DNA of 64,000 nucleotides from Paraflavitalea soli (GCF_003555545.1 NZ_CP032157.1:6266546-6330545), one strand, 5' to 3'. Positions 44,450-54,315 are shown, numbered from the stretch's first letter. The notes: a model not told the origin generated them from the letters alone. A program made the numbers and translations.

Positions 44450-45955
44450 ATGAAGAATCGACACTGCCTGTTCTTTAGTATAGGCTTTCTGCTTTGCCTT
44501 ACCGCCGGACAGGCTCAATCGACCGCCCGCACCAGGCCTATAAACATCATTTTCATACTGGCCGATGATCACCGGTATGATGCCATGGGATTCATGAATA
44601 AGATCAAAGGACTGCAAACACCCGGCATGGACCGCATGGCCAGAGAAGGCGCCCATCTGGCCAATGCTTTTGTTTCCACAGCCCTCTGCTCTCCCAGTCG
44701 GGCTTCTATTTTAACTGGTCAATATGCGCATACACATACCGTCGTGGACAATGAAGCCGCGTTGCCGGCCAACCTTACCTTCTTTCCCCAATACCTGCAG
44801 AAGAGCGGTTACCAAACGGCTTTCCTGGGCAAATGGCATATGGGCAATACCGACGATAAACCACAGCCCGGCTTCGATCATTGGGTAAGCTTCCAGGGGC
44901 AGGGTGTTTATTACAATCCTACTTTCAATATCAATGGCCAGCGGGTAAAACAGCCGGAAGACAGTTACACCACCGACCTGCTTACCGACAACGCCATCAA
45001 CTGGCTCAACCAGCGCAATAAGCAAAAACCATTCTTTGTTTACCTCTCCCACAAGGGAGTGCATGCAGAGTTCAAACCCGCCAGGCGGCATGCTGGTAGA
45101 TATGCCAACCTGCCGATCGTGTGCCCGCCTTCTATGTACCTAACTGCTACCGATAGCAGCAAAGTATATGGCGAAGTAACCGCCCCGGCCACTACCGTTA
45201 ACTACAAAGACATTCCCCAATGGGTGCGCCGCCAGCGGTATAGCTGGCATGGGGTTGATTATATGTACCATGGCGATATCAGGTTCAACGACTTTTACCG
45301 CAATTACCTGGAAACACTGCTGGCCGTAGATGAAAGCATTCAGCGCGTATTGGATTGGGTGAAAGAACAAGGTCTGGAACAAAACACCATGGTGGTGTAT
45401 ATGGGTGATAATGGCTTTTCATTTGGTGAACACGGTCTGATTGACAAGCGCCATGCTTATGAAGAATCCATGCGTGTACCCCTTCTATGCTGGGCGCCAG
45501 GCTTTGTAAAAGCAGGTAGTGTGGTACAGCAGATCATTATGAATATCGACATTGCCCCTACCTTCCTGGAAATGGCGGGTATTGCCAAACCCGCCAATAT
45601 GCAGGGCAGCTCTTTTGCTGATCTGCTATGCGGAAAGCAAATTCCCTGGCGTGATAGGGTCTTTTATGAATATTACTGGGAGGCCTCCTTTCCGCAAACA
45701 CCCACCGTATTTGCCATCCGCACCAATCAATACAAGTATATTTATAATCATGGAGTGTGGGATATCAACGAGCTGTATGACCTGCAAAAGGACCCCTACG
45801 AAATGAATAACCTGATACGCGATACCAGCCTGCGGAAAACAGGCCAGCAGCTCAAAAAGGAATTGTTTCAGTGGCTGGAAACCACCAATGGCCTTCAGAT
45901 CCCTCTCAAACAGCCACCGGGAAGAATTGATCACCAGTTCCGGAACACATACTAA
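44450..45955 (+). CDS. type I sulfatase, exported
   Basis: This 501-residue sulfatase has a signal peptide ending near GQAQ (residue 23). The maturation motif CSPSRASILTG starts at Cys80, which must be converted to formylglycine. Metal ligands are seen in ILADDHRYD and VVYMGDNGFSFGEHG, with KRHAYEESMRVPL typical of the family. It is the last gene of the glucan locus. No formylglycine-generating enzyme is nearby, so maturation must come from elsewhere in the genome. Its presence suggests that the natural substrate carries sulfate or that the locus handles a mixed polymer. Confidence 0.88.
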   Translation: MKNRHCLFFSIGFLLCLTAGQAQSTARTRPINIIFILADDHRYDAMGFMNKIKGLQTPGMDRMAREGAHLANAFVSTALCSPSRASILTGQYAHTHTVVDNEAALPANLTFFPQYLQKSGYQTAFLGKWHMGNTDDKPQPGFDHWVSFQGQGVYYNPTFNINGQRVKQPEDSYTTDLLTDNAINWLNQRNKQKPFFVYLSHKGVHAEFKPARRHAGRYANLPIVCPPSMYLTATDSSKVYGEVTAPATTVNYKDIPQWVRRQRYSWHGVDYMYHGDIRFNDFYRNYLETLLAVDESIQRVLDWVKEQGLEQNTMVVYMGDNGFSFGEHGLIDKRHAYEESMRVPLLCWAPGFVKAGSVVQQIIMNIDIAPTFLEMAGIAKPANMQGSSFADLLCGKQIPWRDRVFYEYYWEASFPQTPTVFAIRTNQYKYIYNHGVWDINELYDLQKDPYEMNNLIRDTSLRKTGQQLKKELFQWLETTNGLQIPLKQPPGRIDHQFRNTY

Positions 45956-45980
45956 AGCCAACACAGTGAATACATTATAC

Positions 45981-46010
45981 CATACCCCGGGCCACCTTGC
46001 CCGGGGTATG
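45981..46010. terminator. strong hairpin terminator after the sulfatase
   Basis: CATACCCCGGGC (45981-45992) and GCCCGGGGTATG (45999-46010) form a perfect 12-bp stem with a six-base loop, followed by TGTTTTGC. It closes the plus-strand glucan locus. Confidence 0.75.
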
Positions 46011-46041
46011 TGTTTTGCATAGGTTGAGTAAACATTAACTT

Positions 46042-46260
46042 ATGCGCATCCTTGGCATTCTTCTAATCGTAGGCGGCATTTTGCTGGGCTACTTTGGCTA
46101 CCAGAAATATGATGACAATAAAGCCAATATTAAGATCGGTGACCTGGAACTCAGTGCCAAAGACAAAGGCAATACCACTACAGGCTATGTCATGATGGGC
46201 GCCGGTGTGGTGGCCTTGATTGTGGGCGCCGTGATGCTTTCCCGAAAGAGCAATGCGTAA
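46042..46260 (+). CDS. small DUF3185-like membrane protein
   Basis: This 72-residue protein has two hydrophobic segments (about 3-20, LGILLIVGGILLGYFGY, and about 48-66, VMMGAGVVALIVGAVML) joined by a polar loop. The arrangement matches the DUF3185 family of unknown function. It sits between the two convergent glucan loci and after a strong terminator, so it is probably expressed alone. Confidence 0.7.
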   Translation: MRILGILLIVGGILLGYFGYQKYDDNKANIKIGDLELSAKDKGNTTTGYVMMGAGVVALIVGAVMLSRKSNA

Positions 46261-46294
46261 GTAACCGGCATAATGCCCTGTCTCCTTTTCATCC

Positions 46295-47737
46295 TTACCA
46301 TACATAGGTCGCTACAGCACCCGCATTCAGCGAATGCGTCACCCATTTCCCTTTGAACCGGATATTGAAGGTCTCCGGGCTATTGCCATCATTGGAGATG
46401 ATCAATACTTTTTTCCCGCCAGGCGTGAGGAAGGCTACATTCTGCAGACTGCCGGTAATATTGCTGGCAATGCGTACTGAGCCCGAAGGCACAAATTTAG
46501 ATGCATGACCAATGATATAGTAAGCTACATTACGCGTAGCTGCTCCGCCAATCGTGAGCGCTCCTTTACAGGTGGTACAACCACCGGGCGTATGAGGCCC
46601 AAAACTGGGATCGTTGGCCAGGTTCCATTCCAGCGCCGTCTTGCTCCAGTTGCGCGTAGCGCCGATCACTACATTTTTGAGGTGCCACTTCAGGTCCCCG
46701 TCGAAGCCGCCCGTCGAAGCCGTGTATTGCTCTGTGAAGTACACGTGTTTGTCCGGATGTGCATTGTGCACCTGCGTTAAAGCATTGATATCTCCTGCAT
46801 ACAGGTGAAAGGCGCTGCCATATACAAATGGTTTGGCAGCTGCATCATTCAGGATGGCCAGCGGGTAATCGGGCCGGTCACAATTGTGATCATAGACAAT
46901 GATCTTCGTTGTCAGGCTGGCCGTCTGGAAAGCTGGCCCCAGGTGGTTCTTGATGAAATCAGCTTGCTGAGCGGCAGTCATGTACAGGCTCGGGTTATTG
47001 CCCGCATGCAGCGGCTCATTTTGCGGCGTGATGGCATCAATCGTAATACCTTCCGCTTTCATTTGCTGGATATACTTCACCAGGTATTTGGCGTACACAC
47101 TATAATATTCCGGCTTTAGGCTTCCGCCAACAGAAAGACCATTGTCCTTCATCCACACCGGCGGTGTCCAGGGGCTGCCCAGGAATTTGATGGAAGGATT
47201 AATAGCAATGATCTCTTTCAGCAGGGGGATCAGGTCCGTCTTATCGGGGTTAAGACTAAACTGATCGAGGTTCACATCCGTTTGCCCTGCCGGCATATCA
47301 TCATACGTAAATACAGAAGCACTCAGGTCCGAGGCGCCAATGCTCAGGCGCAGGTAGCTCACGCTGATCGCGTTTTCCTGCGTACCGAAGAGCTCTTTCA
47401 GCAGGTTGGTTTTATCCGTTGCGTTCATGCGGTTGATCACATAAGCGCTGCCGCCTGTGAGCGTATAGCCAAAGCCATCAATGCTTTGATACTGCTGTGT
47501 GCTGTCTACATCAATAAAAGGGAAAGCATTGGCCGTAGTGCCAAACGACAGTACTATCGTTTGTTTTTGTAACAAGGCTGTTTGATCACCTGTCGTCATC
47601 CAGGCTGCCACATCAGGATTGCCAGCGGGAGGATTGGGCGGAGGATTGCCACCGCCACCATCATCTCCTTTCTTACCCGAGCAGCTGCAGCTGGCCAGCC
47701 AGGTGAGCATTACAAAAAAAAGGATGCGCGATTGCAT
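46295..47737 (-). CDS. GH30 glycosidase lipoprotein (endo-beta-1,6-glucanase-like)
   Basis: This 480-residue protein has a lipoprotein signal (LASCSC, Cys near 17-19) and a Gly/Pro-rich linker. The GH30 TIM barrel then begins at IDGFGYTLTGGSAYVI. The acid/base Glu is in TPQNEPLH and the nucleophile Glu in YFTEQYTAS. The closing beta-sandwich ends with LNAGAVATYVW. This subgroup is usually active on beta-1,6-glucan or glucosylceramide-like glucosides; the SusCD context favours a polysaccharide. ATG 47737 is preferred over a TTG two codons upstream. It is the only enzyme in this locus and is separated from susD by a hairpin. Confidence 0.86.
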   Translation of the reverse strand: MQSRILFFVMLTWLASCSCSGKKGDDGGGGNPPPNPPAGNPDVAAWMTTGDQTALLQKQTIVLSFGTTANAFPFIDVDSTQQYQSIDGFGYTLTGGSAYVINRMNATDKTNLLKELFGTQENAISVSYLRLSIGASDLSASVFTYDDMPAGQTDVNLDQFSLNPDKTDLIPLLKEIIAINPSIKFLGSPWTPPVWMKDNGLSVGGSLKPEYYSVYAKYLVKYIQQMKAEGITIDAITPQNEPLHAGNNPSLYMTAAQQADFIKNHLGPAFQTASLTTKIIVYDHNCDRPDYPLAILNDAAAKPFVYGSAFHLYAGDINALTQVHNAHPDKHVYFTEQYTASTGGFDGDLKWHLKNVVIGATRNWSKTALEWNLANDPSFGPHTPGGCTTCKGALTIGGAATRNVAYYIIGHASKFVPSGSVRIASNITGSLQNVAFLTPGGKKVLIISNDGNSPETFNIRFKGKWVTHSLNAGAVATYVW

Positions 47738-47762
47738 GTACAATAGGGTTTTGATGTAAAAT

Positions 47763-47796
47763 AGAAAGGTGGGTTTCTATAGTCGCCCACCTTTCT
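47763..47796 (-). terminator. hairpin between susD and the GH30 gene
   Basis: AGAAAGGTGGG (47763-47773) pairs perfectly with CCCACCTTTCT (47786-47796). It lies in the 75-nt gap between the SusD stop and the GH30 start on the minus strand. The T-run after it is weak, so it may reduce or protect rather than end transcription. Confidence 0.6.
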
Positions 47797-47812
47797 GTAA
47801 GTCAATACACGC

Positions 47813-49210
47813 TTATTTGTTAATATTCGGATTCCGGTCGATCTCATCCTGAGATATCGGGAAATACAATTTGTCCGCTGTTACATTATAATTCAGCGGC
47901 GTACCATTGCCATCTACCTGTGCATTCATCACTGCTACAGCCCGGCCCGTACGGATCAGGTCATACATACGCTGACCTTCAAAGGCCAGTTCCAGTTGAC
48001 GTTCTTTTTCTACAGCCAGCCTCAGCGCTGCTTGTGTAGTAGCAGGTGTGTTGCCCAATCCTACACGTTTCCTGATCTTATTTACATAAAATTGAGCCCC
48101 CGTAGCATTGTCCAGTTGGTTCAACTCTGTCAGCGCCTCTGCTTTCATCAACAGGATATCAGCATACCGCAAACGAAAGGTATGACTCTTGGCATCCGGA
48201 TCACGGTATTTGAAGATCACTGGTGTAGGTTTGGGCCAGTAGTCATCTGTCCAGGAAGGATTAACATAAGTAATGCTGGCATTCTTTCTCACTGCATCAC
48301 CTTCCGCATCCCAGGCCTTCACAATAGTGTGGGAAGGAATATTGAACTTCTTCCAGTCGCCCCACATGAACGGTGTATTCATACCCGTAAGCCAGTTCTG
48401 ACGTACAGAGCCATCATACTGTGTTTCCCAGATAGACTCCACACTATTGGTAGTGGCTGTCAGGAACAGGTCCGCATAATTGGGCAGCAGGTCATAACCA
48501 AGCGCAGTCACTGCGTCGGCATACTGCACTACTTTGGCCCAGTCGGGGTTGGGTTTTTGGGCATATACTTTTGCCAGCAGGGCGTTCACGGCTCCTTTGC
48601 CGATCAGCGTTTTGTTGGGCACCGTCTGCCGCACTTTTGGCAAGGCAAACTCCAGGTCTTTAATGATCTGCGCATACACCTCTTCTGCTCCTTTTTTGCT
48701 AGGGAACATTTCAGATACAGTACCTGGTACTTCCAGGATGATCGGTATCTCTTTCCAGGTCCTGATCAGGTTGAAATAATGCCAGGCCCTTAAGAAGGAA
48801 GCCTCCCCCAGTATTTGCTGACGGCGTTCTTCTGTCAATGCCCTGTCCTTGATCTCAGGCACATAGGTCAATACGATATTGCAGTTCTTGATATCCGTAT
48901 ACAGGTAGCTCCAGTCGCGCTTTACGTTGCCGTTATTGGCATTCACCGTATACTTGTCAATACTGAAATTGGCCGCATTGTCTCCGCCGGCATACGCATT
49001 GTCTGCCATCACATCTCCATTCACCAGGAAGTCGAGCGTATAATATTCATCAAAGATATTGCCATATGCGCCCTCCAGCAATGGTTCAGCGGTGATACCA
49101 TCCGGCTTGGCATCGGAAATAGGTTCCTTTTCCAGGAAATCTTTTGTACAGGAACTGAAGCTGGCAATACCAACCAGGCCTGCTGCTATATAATATGAAA
49201 AGCGTTTCAT
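47813..49210 (-). CDS. SusD/RagB-family binding lipoprotein
   Basis: This 465-residue lipoprotein has lipobox Cys21 (ASFSSC). SusD motifs include FLRAWHYFNLIRTWKEIPII, YADILLMKAEALTEL and VEKERQLELAFEGQRMYDLI, with the end YFPISQDEIDRNPNINK. It partners the SusC encoded just upstream (23 nt gap) and feeds the GH30 substrate to it. It is shorter than the other two SusD proteins of the window. Confidence 0.94.
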   Translation of the reverse strand: MKRFSYYIAAGLVGIASFSSCTKDFLEKEPISDAKPDGITAEPLLEGAYGNIFDEYYTLDFLVNGDVMADNAYAGGDNAANFSIDKYTVNANNGNVKRDWSYLYTDIKNCNIVLTYVPEIKDRALTEERRQQILGEASFLRAWHYFNLIRTWKEIPIILEVPGTVSEMFPSKKGAEEVYAQIIKDLEFALPKVRQTVPNKTLIGKGAVNALLAKVYAQKPNPDWAKVVQYADAVTALGYDLLPNYADLFLTATTNSVESIWETQYDGSVRQNWLTGMNTPFMWGDWKKFNIPSHTIVKAWDAEGDAVRKNASITYVNPSWTDDYWPKPTPVIFKYRDPDAKSHTFRLRYADILLMKAEALTELNQLDNATGAQFYVNKIRKRVGLGNTPATTQAALRLAVEKERQLELAFEGQRMYDLIRTGRAVAVMNAQVDGNGTPLNYNVTADKLYFPISQDEIDRNPNINK

Positions 49211-49233
49211 AGCTCTTGCTTTAAAAGGTTACA

Positions 49234-52200
49234 TTAAAAATCAGCTCTTACACCAAAAATAAAAGACCGTGATTGCGGATAAGTACCATAGTCGATACCC
49301 ATGCCTGGACCGTTTGGACTGTTCTGGCTCACTTCCGGATCAAAGCCCGAATAATTGGTGATCGTAAACAGGTTCTGTGCAGTCACATAAAAGTTCATGC
49401 GGCTGATACCTACTTTTTCCAACAGGTTGTTGCCAAACTTATAGCTCAGTGTTACTGCTTTCAAACGCAGGTACGAACCATCTTCTATAAATCGGGAGGA
49501 TACGAAGGTGTTATAGTCATTGGAATAGCCTGCAGGAGCGCCGGCTGATCCACCTGTAGCCCGGGGGATATCCGTGTTTTGTCCGGCTGCTGTCCAGCGC
49601 CTCAATACCTTGGTGCTTTGATTCTTGGAATCATACATCCCTTCTGTTTCAATGCGGGAGGCATTGAAGATATCATTGCCCTGGATACCCTGGAAGAATA
49701 CATTCAGTTCAAAAGCCTTATAGCTCAGCGTATTCGTAAGGCCGTAAATGAAATCAGGTTGTGCATAGCCAATATAGGTACGGTCGCCATCAGAAAGTCC
49801 GCCGCTCTTATCCAGGTCCGCATATTTCATCATACCATTGGCCGGGTCTACCCCTTCTGATACATATCCATAAAAGGAGCCCAATGGTTTGCCTGCTTCT
49901 GCACGGATCGCATTGCCCCGTTCATATACCGCACCATAAGGAATGCTGGTGGTAAAGGCGCCCAGGCTGGTGACCTTATTGCGGTTGAAAGAGATATTAC
50001 CGTTGATATTCCACCGGAGGCTTTTGCTGTTGATGGCAACGGCATTCACGGCAAATTCAATCCCTTTGTTTTCAATAGCACCTACATTGTAGGTCTGACT
50101 GCCAAAGCCGGAAGAAGGAGGAGGCTGTACAGCCACCAGCAGGTCATCCGTCTTTTTGATATAGGCGTCGATCGTTACATTCAGGCGGTTGTTCAAAAAG
50201 CTCGCATCGATACCCACGTTTGTTTGCGTGGTCTTCTCCCAGGTAAGCTCATCCTTGGGCAGGTTGTTGAAGGTAAATCCGCCAGCACCATCAGGAGAGA
50301 AAAGACCATAGTAGTCATAATCACCAATCGCATCATTACCAGTCTTACCCCAGCCCACACGCAGTTTCAGGTCCGAGAAAAGGTTGTTGCTGGCCATAAA
50401 GTCTTCACTGCTGATACGCCAGGCCACCGCCACAGATGGGAATAAGCCCCAGCGTTCGTCTTTAGGAAAACGTGAGGAGCCATCGTAGCGCAGGTTGGTA
50501 GTCAGCAGGTATTTGTCCTTATAAGAATAATTGAGCCTGGCCAGGTAAGAGCGCTTGCTCCATTGTGCCATCGTGGTGGGCAAACTGATCCTTATCTTGG
50601 CTGCATTGAGCGTGCGTACAGAAGCATTGGGGAAATCACGGCCCTCTGCAGAACTGAATTTATAATCACTCTCCTGCATCGTATGACCCACCAAAGCAGT
50701 GAGCGTATGATCACCATAATTCTTGGTATAGTTCAGCGTGTTTTCAAACAGCCATACAAAACGTTGCGTAGAGGTAGAATAACCCACACCCTTTACCGAC
50801 CTTCCATAGTCTGTCATATAAGGGTCCTGGAACTTATCCCAGCGGCTACTTTGTGATTCGATACCAAAGTTGGAACGGAAGTTCAGCCCCGGTATGATCC
50901 TGAAATCGGCCATGATATTGCCCAGTACACGGTTGTCGATACTTTTCTGGTCGGCACCAAATGCCATAGCGATGGGGTTTTCCCAGCTGCCCTGGTTTAC
51001 ATTGGAGGTATACGTGCCATCAGGTTTATAAATGCCGAGAGTAGGAGGCGAGCTGAGCGTAGAGAGGATAGTACCACCCCGCGCACCACCGGCATTGTCC
51101 GTAATGTCTACAAACTCAGACCTTAAATAAGTAAGGTTGGTGGTTACATTCAGCCAATCCTTCACTTTATTCTCCAGGTTGGCGCGTACAGAGTAACGAT
51201 CGTAATCTGCGGGCGCTACCACACCTTGTTGTTTTTGATAGCCGCCGGAAATATAATAGCGGTTACCGGCATTGCCACCGGATACAGCCACTTGTATATT
51301 TTGTTCTTTACCCGTACCGAAGGCTACATCCTGCCAATCCGTATTGTTGTTATTGGGATCAGTATAGCCCATTGATTTTACCAGTGTGAGGTATTGATCA
51401 CTGTTCAACACATCGATCTTCTTGGCGAATTTGGAAAAGCCCGTATACGCGTTCAGTGTTATTTTGGCTTTGCCGGAGGTACCTTTCTTGGTGGTGATCA
51501 GTACTACACCGTTGGCGCCGCTGGCGCCATAGATGGCGGCAGAAGACGCATCTTTCAGTACAGAGAAACTTTCAATATCCTGGGGATTAATGAAGTCGAT
51601 GCTGTTAACGATCACACCATCTACTACATATAAGGGATCATTCTTAGCCGTGAGCGAAGTATTGCCGCGTACACTGACCGTGAGACCCCAGCCCGGTTTG
51701 CCCGAGGAGGCAAATACATTCACACCCGCAGCTTGACCTTGCAATCCGGCAGCAGCACTTACGATCGGCCTGCTGTCGAAGTCAGTAGCTTTGACTACCG
51801 ATACAGCGCCTGTAATATCTTTTTTGCGCTGGCTGCCATATCCTACCACCACTACCTGGTCCAGCGGTACTTCGGAAGGGGTAAGTTCTACATTCACTAC
51901 ATTCTGGCCGTTCACCGCCACTTCTTTATCTGAATAGCCGATGTAGGAGAATTTCAGCGTAGCGTTTTCGGCCGCTGTGATACTGAATTCACCGGCGTTA
52001 TTGGTGGAAGTACCAGTAGTGGTGCCTTTTACCTGTACCGATACACCAAAAAGCGGATCATTGTTAGGGCCTGTTACTTTGCCCGTAATACGGATCTCCT
52101 GTTTCTCCTTCGTTTGTGAAATAATGGCTACCAGGTTATTGTCCAGCAGCTTGTAAGTAAGATCTGTATTCGAAAGTATCTTATCCAGCGTTTCCCGGAT

Positions 52201-52479
52201 GCTGGAGTTCCTGACATCCACATTCACCTTTGTCTTCAGCGCTTTCAGGTCATAATTGTAGAGGAACCGGAATCCGCCTGCTTTTTCAATCTTGTTGAGA
52301 ACCTTGTCGATGGAAGTCTGTTGCAGATTCAGTGTAATGCTTCCCTGCCCATACACATTGGCATGTACATGGCAAACACTTAGTACAATGAGGAAGAGTG
52401 TAATCTTCATAATCACGAACAGTTTAAAGAGCGATGGGGCGAGTGCATACCTCCTCCCGGGAGGCGTACTTTTTTTCAT
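49234..52479 (-). CDS. SusC/RagA-family TonB-linked transducer with STN domain
   Basis: This 1081-residue outer-membrane importer has a signal peptide ending near NVYGQ and an STN domain (LNLQQTSIDKVLNKIEKAGG). A carboxypeptidase-regulatory domain (ITGKVTGPNNDPLFGVSVQV), the signature DQVVVVGYGSQRKKD and a barrel ending in GVRADF follow. The STN domain indicates signalling to the FecR at 52732. ATG 52479 is chosen; a longer reading from 52575 would run through the leader hairpin and lacks a normal signal sequence. It precedes susD by 23 nt. Confidence 0.94.
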   Translation of the reverse strand: MKKSTPPGRRYALAPSLFKLFVIMKITLFLIVLSVCHVHANVYGQGSITLNLQQTSIDKVLNKIEKAGGFRFLYNYDLKALKTKVNVDVRNSSIRETLDKILSNTDLTYKLLDNNLVAIISQTKEKQEIRITGKVTGPNNDPLFGVSVQVKGTTTGTSTNNAGEFSITAAENATLKFSYIGYSDKEVAVNGQNVVNVELTPSEVPLDQVVVVGYGSQRKKDITGAVSVVKATDFDSRPIVSAAAGLQGQAAGVNVFASSGKPGWGLTVSVRGNTSLTAKNDPLYVVDGVIVNSIDFINPQDIESFSVLKDASSAAIYGASGANGVVLITTKKGTSGKAKITLNAYTGFSKFAKKIDVLNSDQYLTLVKSMGYTDPNNNNTDWQDVAFGTGKEQNIQVAVSGGNAGNRYYISGGYQKQQGVVAPADYDRYSVRANLENKVKDWLNVTTNLTYLRSEFVDITDNAGGARGGTILSTLSSPPTLGIYKPDGTYTSNVNQGSWENPIAMAFGADQKSIDNRVLGNIMADFRIIPGLNFRSNFGIESQSSRWDKFQDPYMTDYGRSVKGVGYSTSTQRFVWLFENTLNYTKNYGDHTLTALVGHTMQESDYKFSSAEGRDFPNASVRTLNAAKIRISLPTTMAQWSKRSYLARLNYSYKDKYLLTTNLRYDGSSRFPKDERWGLFPSVAVAWRISSEDFMASNNLFSDLKLRVGWGKTGNDAIGDYDYYGLFSPDGAGGFTFNNLPKDELTWEKTTQTNVGIDASFLNNRLNVTIDAYIKKTDDLLVAVQPPPSSGFGSQTYNVGAIENKGIEFAVNAVAINSKSLRWNINGNISFNRNKVTSLGAFTTSIPYGAVYERGNAIRAEAGKPLGSFYGYVSEGVDPANGMMKYADLDKSGGLSDGDRTYIGYAQPDFIYGLTNTLSYKAFELNVFFQGIQGNDIFNASRIETEGMYDSKNQSTKVLRRWTAAGQNTDIPRATGGSAGAPAGYSNDYNTFVSSRFIEDGSYLRLKAVTLSYKFGNNLLEKVGISRMNFYVTAQNLFTITNYSGFDPEVSQNSPNGPGMGIDYGTYPQSRSFIFGVRADF

Positions 52480-52560
52480 ATATTTACGCTTTAAGGTGAT
52501 CAAATCAGAACCCCGGACCGATTTACCAGATCTTATTCCAGGATTCTGTACTGCCTTAAC

Positions 52561-52598
52561 GGGATTCCGCTCCAACGGGATCCCATTTTTTTTATATA
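52561..52598 (-). promoter_or_regulatory. conserved A-tract/hairpin element in the susC leader
   Basis: On the minus strand TATATAAAAAAAAT precedes a hairpin GGGATCCCG, loop TTGGAG, CGGAATCCC (stem arms at 52576-52584 and 52561-52569). The same layout appears before the other STN-type susC at 30531-30573. A related CCCTGTTGGAGCAGGGG hairpin lies just upstream at about 52611-52628. Confidence 0.6.
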
Positions 52599-52731
52599 GC
52601 TGGTCTTAATCCCCTGCTCCAACAGGGTTTCAGGCCATTAACTTCTATAGTAACTAGCCATTTGTCAGCTTTTTAAAAACTTACGGATTCATTGCCGATT
52701 CATCCCGCCAAGGGGCGGGACCGACTGCCGC

Positions 52732-53847
52732 TCACTTCACTTCCACTTCTCTTCCCTCCACCCGGTATTCAAAGGGCGTAATGATCCGGAGCGCTTCCAG
52801 CGCTTGTCGCACAGTTTCGTTCTCAAAACTTCCTTTCAACCGGGTGTGCTTTAGCCGTTCATTGTTGATCACGATCTTCACATCGTACCAGCGCTCCATT
52901 TTGGCCGCCAGCTCTTCAAAACTGTCTCCATCAAAATTCAATTTATTGTACAGCCAGGAAGTCTCTTTGATGATGCTGTCAGGCTTGTTTTTGGGAAGCA
53001 TCGTCACCGAAATACCGGCTTGCAGCGGTGTGGTAGCCGATGACAGGGCCTTGTCCGTGCTCACATCCTTGTCCATCAATTCCTCTTTATTGAATACCAG
53101 CTTTTCATGCGGGCGAAGGATCACTTTAGGTGCAGCCGGATCATTCTTTCGCACTACTTCAATGGAGCCCCTTAACAGCGTAGTTTCTATCGTTTCATCC
53201 GAGGCGTAGGATTTTACATTGAATGCCGTGCCCAATACCTTGATATCGATACCCGAAGTATGTACTGTGAAAGGTCTTTGTGCATCATGCGTTACATCAA
53301 AAAAAGCTTCCCCTTCCAGGTCTACTTCCCGTTGATCCGTGTTGAAATTGTTGTGGTAAGTGATCCGGCTTTCGGCATTCAGCCATACCTGAGTACCATC
53401 CGGCAATACCAGCTTTGACCGGCTGCCTGGTCTTGCTACTACCTCATTGATGGCCGTATTGGCTGCCAGCAGATCGGGTGATTTTTTTTGTGGCCCTTTA
53501 TTGAACCAGTAGAGAGCAAGGGCGCTGCCTGCCAGGGCGATGATAATAGCGGCATAGGAAAGCCATCTGCGCAGCGGGATCACTTTTTTTGGGGGTACAG
53601 GAATGGCTATTAAGGGAGTAGAGCCAGGGTGATCAGAGGCATCCAGGATACGCTGGAATCTTTCTGCTTCGTCGTTGGCTTCTTCCTGGAATAGATCGGG
53701 ATGTTGTTGCCAGTAAGAAGACAGTATTTCATAAATGTACTGGTCGTCGCCATTTTGCTGCAGGTAGCCCTGTAGCTCTTCCAGTTCCGCCGCTGAGGCT
53801 TCTCCGGACAGTTTACGGGCAACCAGTTCATAAATACGCTGGGACAT
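52732..53847 (-). CDS. FecR-family anti-sigma factor
   Basis: This 371-residue inner-membrane anti-sigma factor has a cytosolic part (1-92) and a membrane segment (about 95-114, WLSYAAIIIALAGSALALYW). The periplasmic FecR domain (VARPGSRSKLVLPDGTQVWL to EGEAFFDV) and the C-terminal DUF4974-like domain (FDGDSFEELAAKMERWYDVK) follow. It has the same length and order of domains as the FecR at 29358. It should hold the sigma factor encoded at 54316 until the STN-SusC signals substrate. Confidence 0.93.
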   Translation of the reverse strand: MSQRIYELVARKLSGEASAAELEELQGYLQQNGDDQYIYEILSSYWQQHPDLFQEEANDEAERFQRILDASDHPGSTPLIAIPVPPKKVIPLRRWLSYAAIIIALAGSALALYWFNKGPQKKSPDLLAANTAINEVVARPGSRSKLVLPDGTQVWLNAESRITYHNNFNTDQREVDLEGEAFFDVTHDAQRPFTVHTSGIDIKVLGTAFNVKSYASDETIETTLLRGSIEVVRKNDPAAPKVILRPHEKLVFNKEELMDKDVSTDKALSSATTPLQAGISVTMLPKNKPDSIIKETSWLYNKLNFDGDSFEELAAKMERWYDVKIVINNERLKHTRLKGSFENETVRQALEALRIITPFEYRVEGREVEVK

Positions 53848-54315
53848 TTAATGGCAAGCTTTGTACATAAGACAAGCATTTTAAAACCATCTACTAAGAC
53901 CTTGTTAACTTTTTTTTAAGAAATGCTGCAAACTGAAAAAACTCGCAGCAGGAAAGGCAGGATTATTATCTGTCCGGAGAGCTCAATAGCTTGTAATACA
54001 TTGATAATAATGTCATTAATGTAGGCGAAAGTAGTTGCTTCTTACGGTGAGGAAATATCTGTCTTATCTGTGACATAAATAGCACAAATTTGAAAGAAAG
54101 TAACTATAAATACGGATTAGACAGGCTGCATACCTGCCCTTTATCCGTCTTTTGTCCGAGTTTGGTCCGTCTTTGATCCGTCTTTGGTCCCTGTTTAATC
54201 CCTGCTTAAGATAGTATGGATATATCAATATTATTGAAGTTGCCGCATCGGGCAGGCTAGAGAAATAGCAAAATAATGCAGGTGGTTAATAAGATAGCGA
54301 GGTGCGAAGGCAGGC
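53848..54315. other. long sigma-fecR intergenic region with 11-bp repeats
   Basis: This 468-nt gap separates the sigma gene from fecR on the minus strand. I see no gene. It contains the 11-bp tandem repeat at 54140-54204, an AT-rich part with imperfect palindromes (CATTGATAATAATG near 54000) and a T8 run near 53914. The length contrasts with the 205-nt gap in the other locus. Confidence 0.6.
54140..54204. repeat. degenerate 11-bp tandem repeat, six copies
   Basis: Six head-to-tail units fit TTTGGTCCGTC: TTTATCCGTC, TTTTGTCCGAG, TTTGGTCCGTC, TTTGATCCGTC, TTTGGTCCCTG and TTTAATCCCTG. Five of the six are exactly 11 bp and the first is 10. The array lies between the ECF sigma gene and fecR. Confidence 0.75.
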
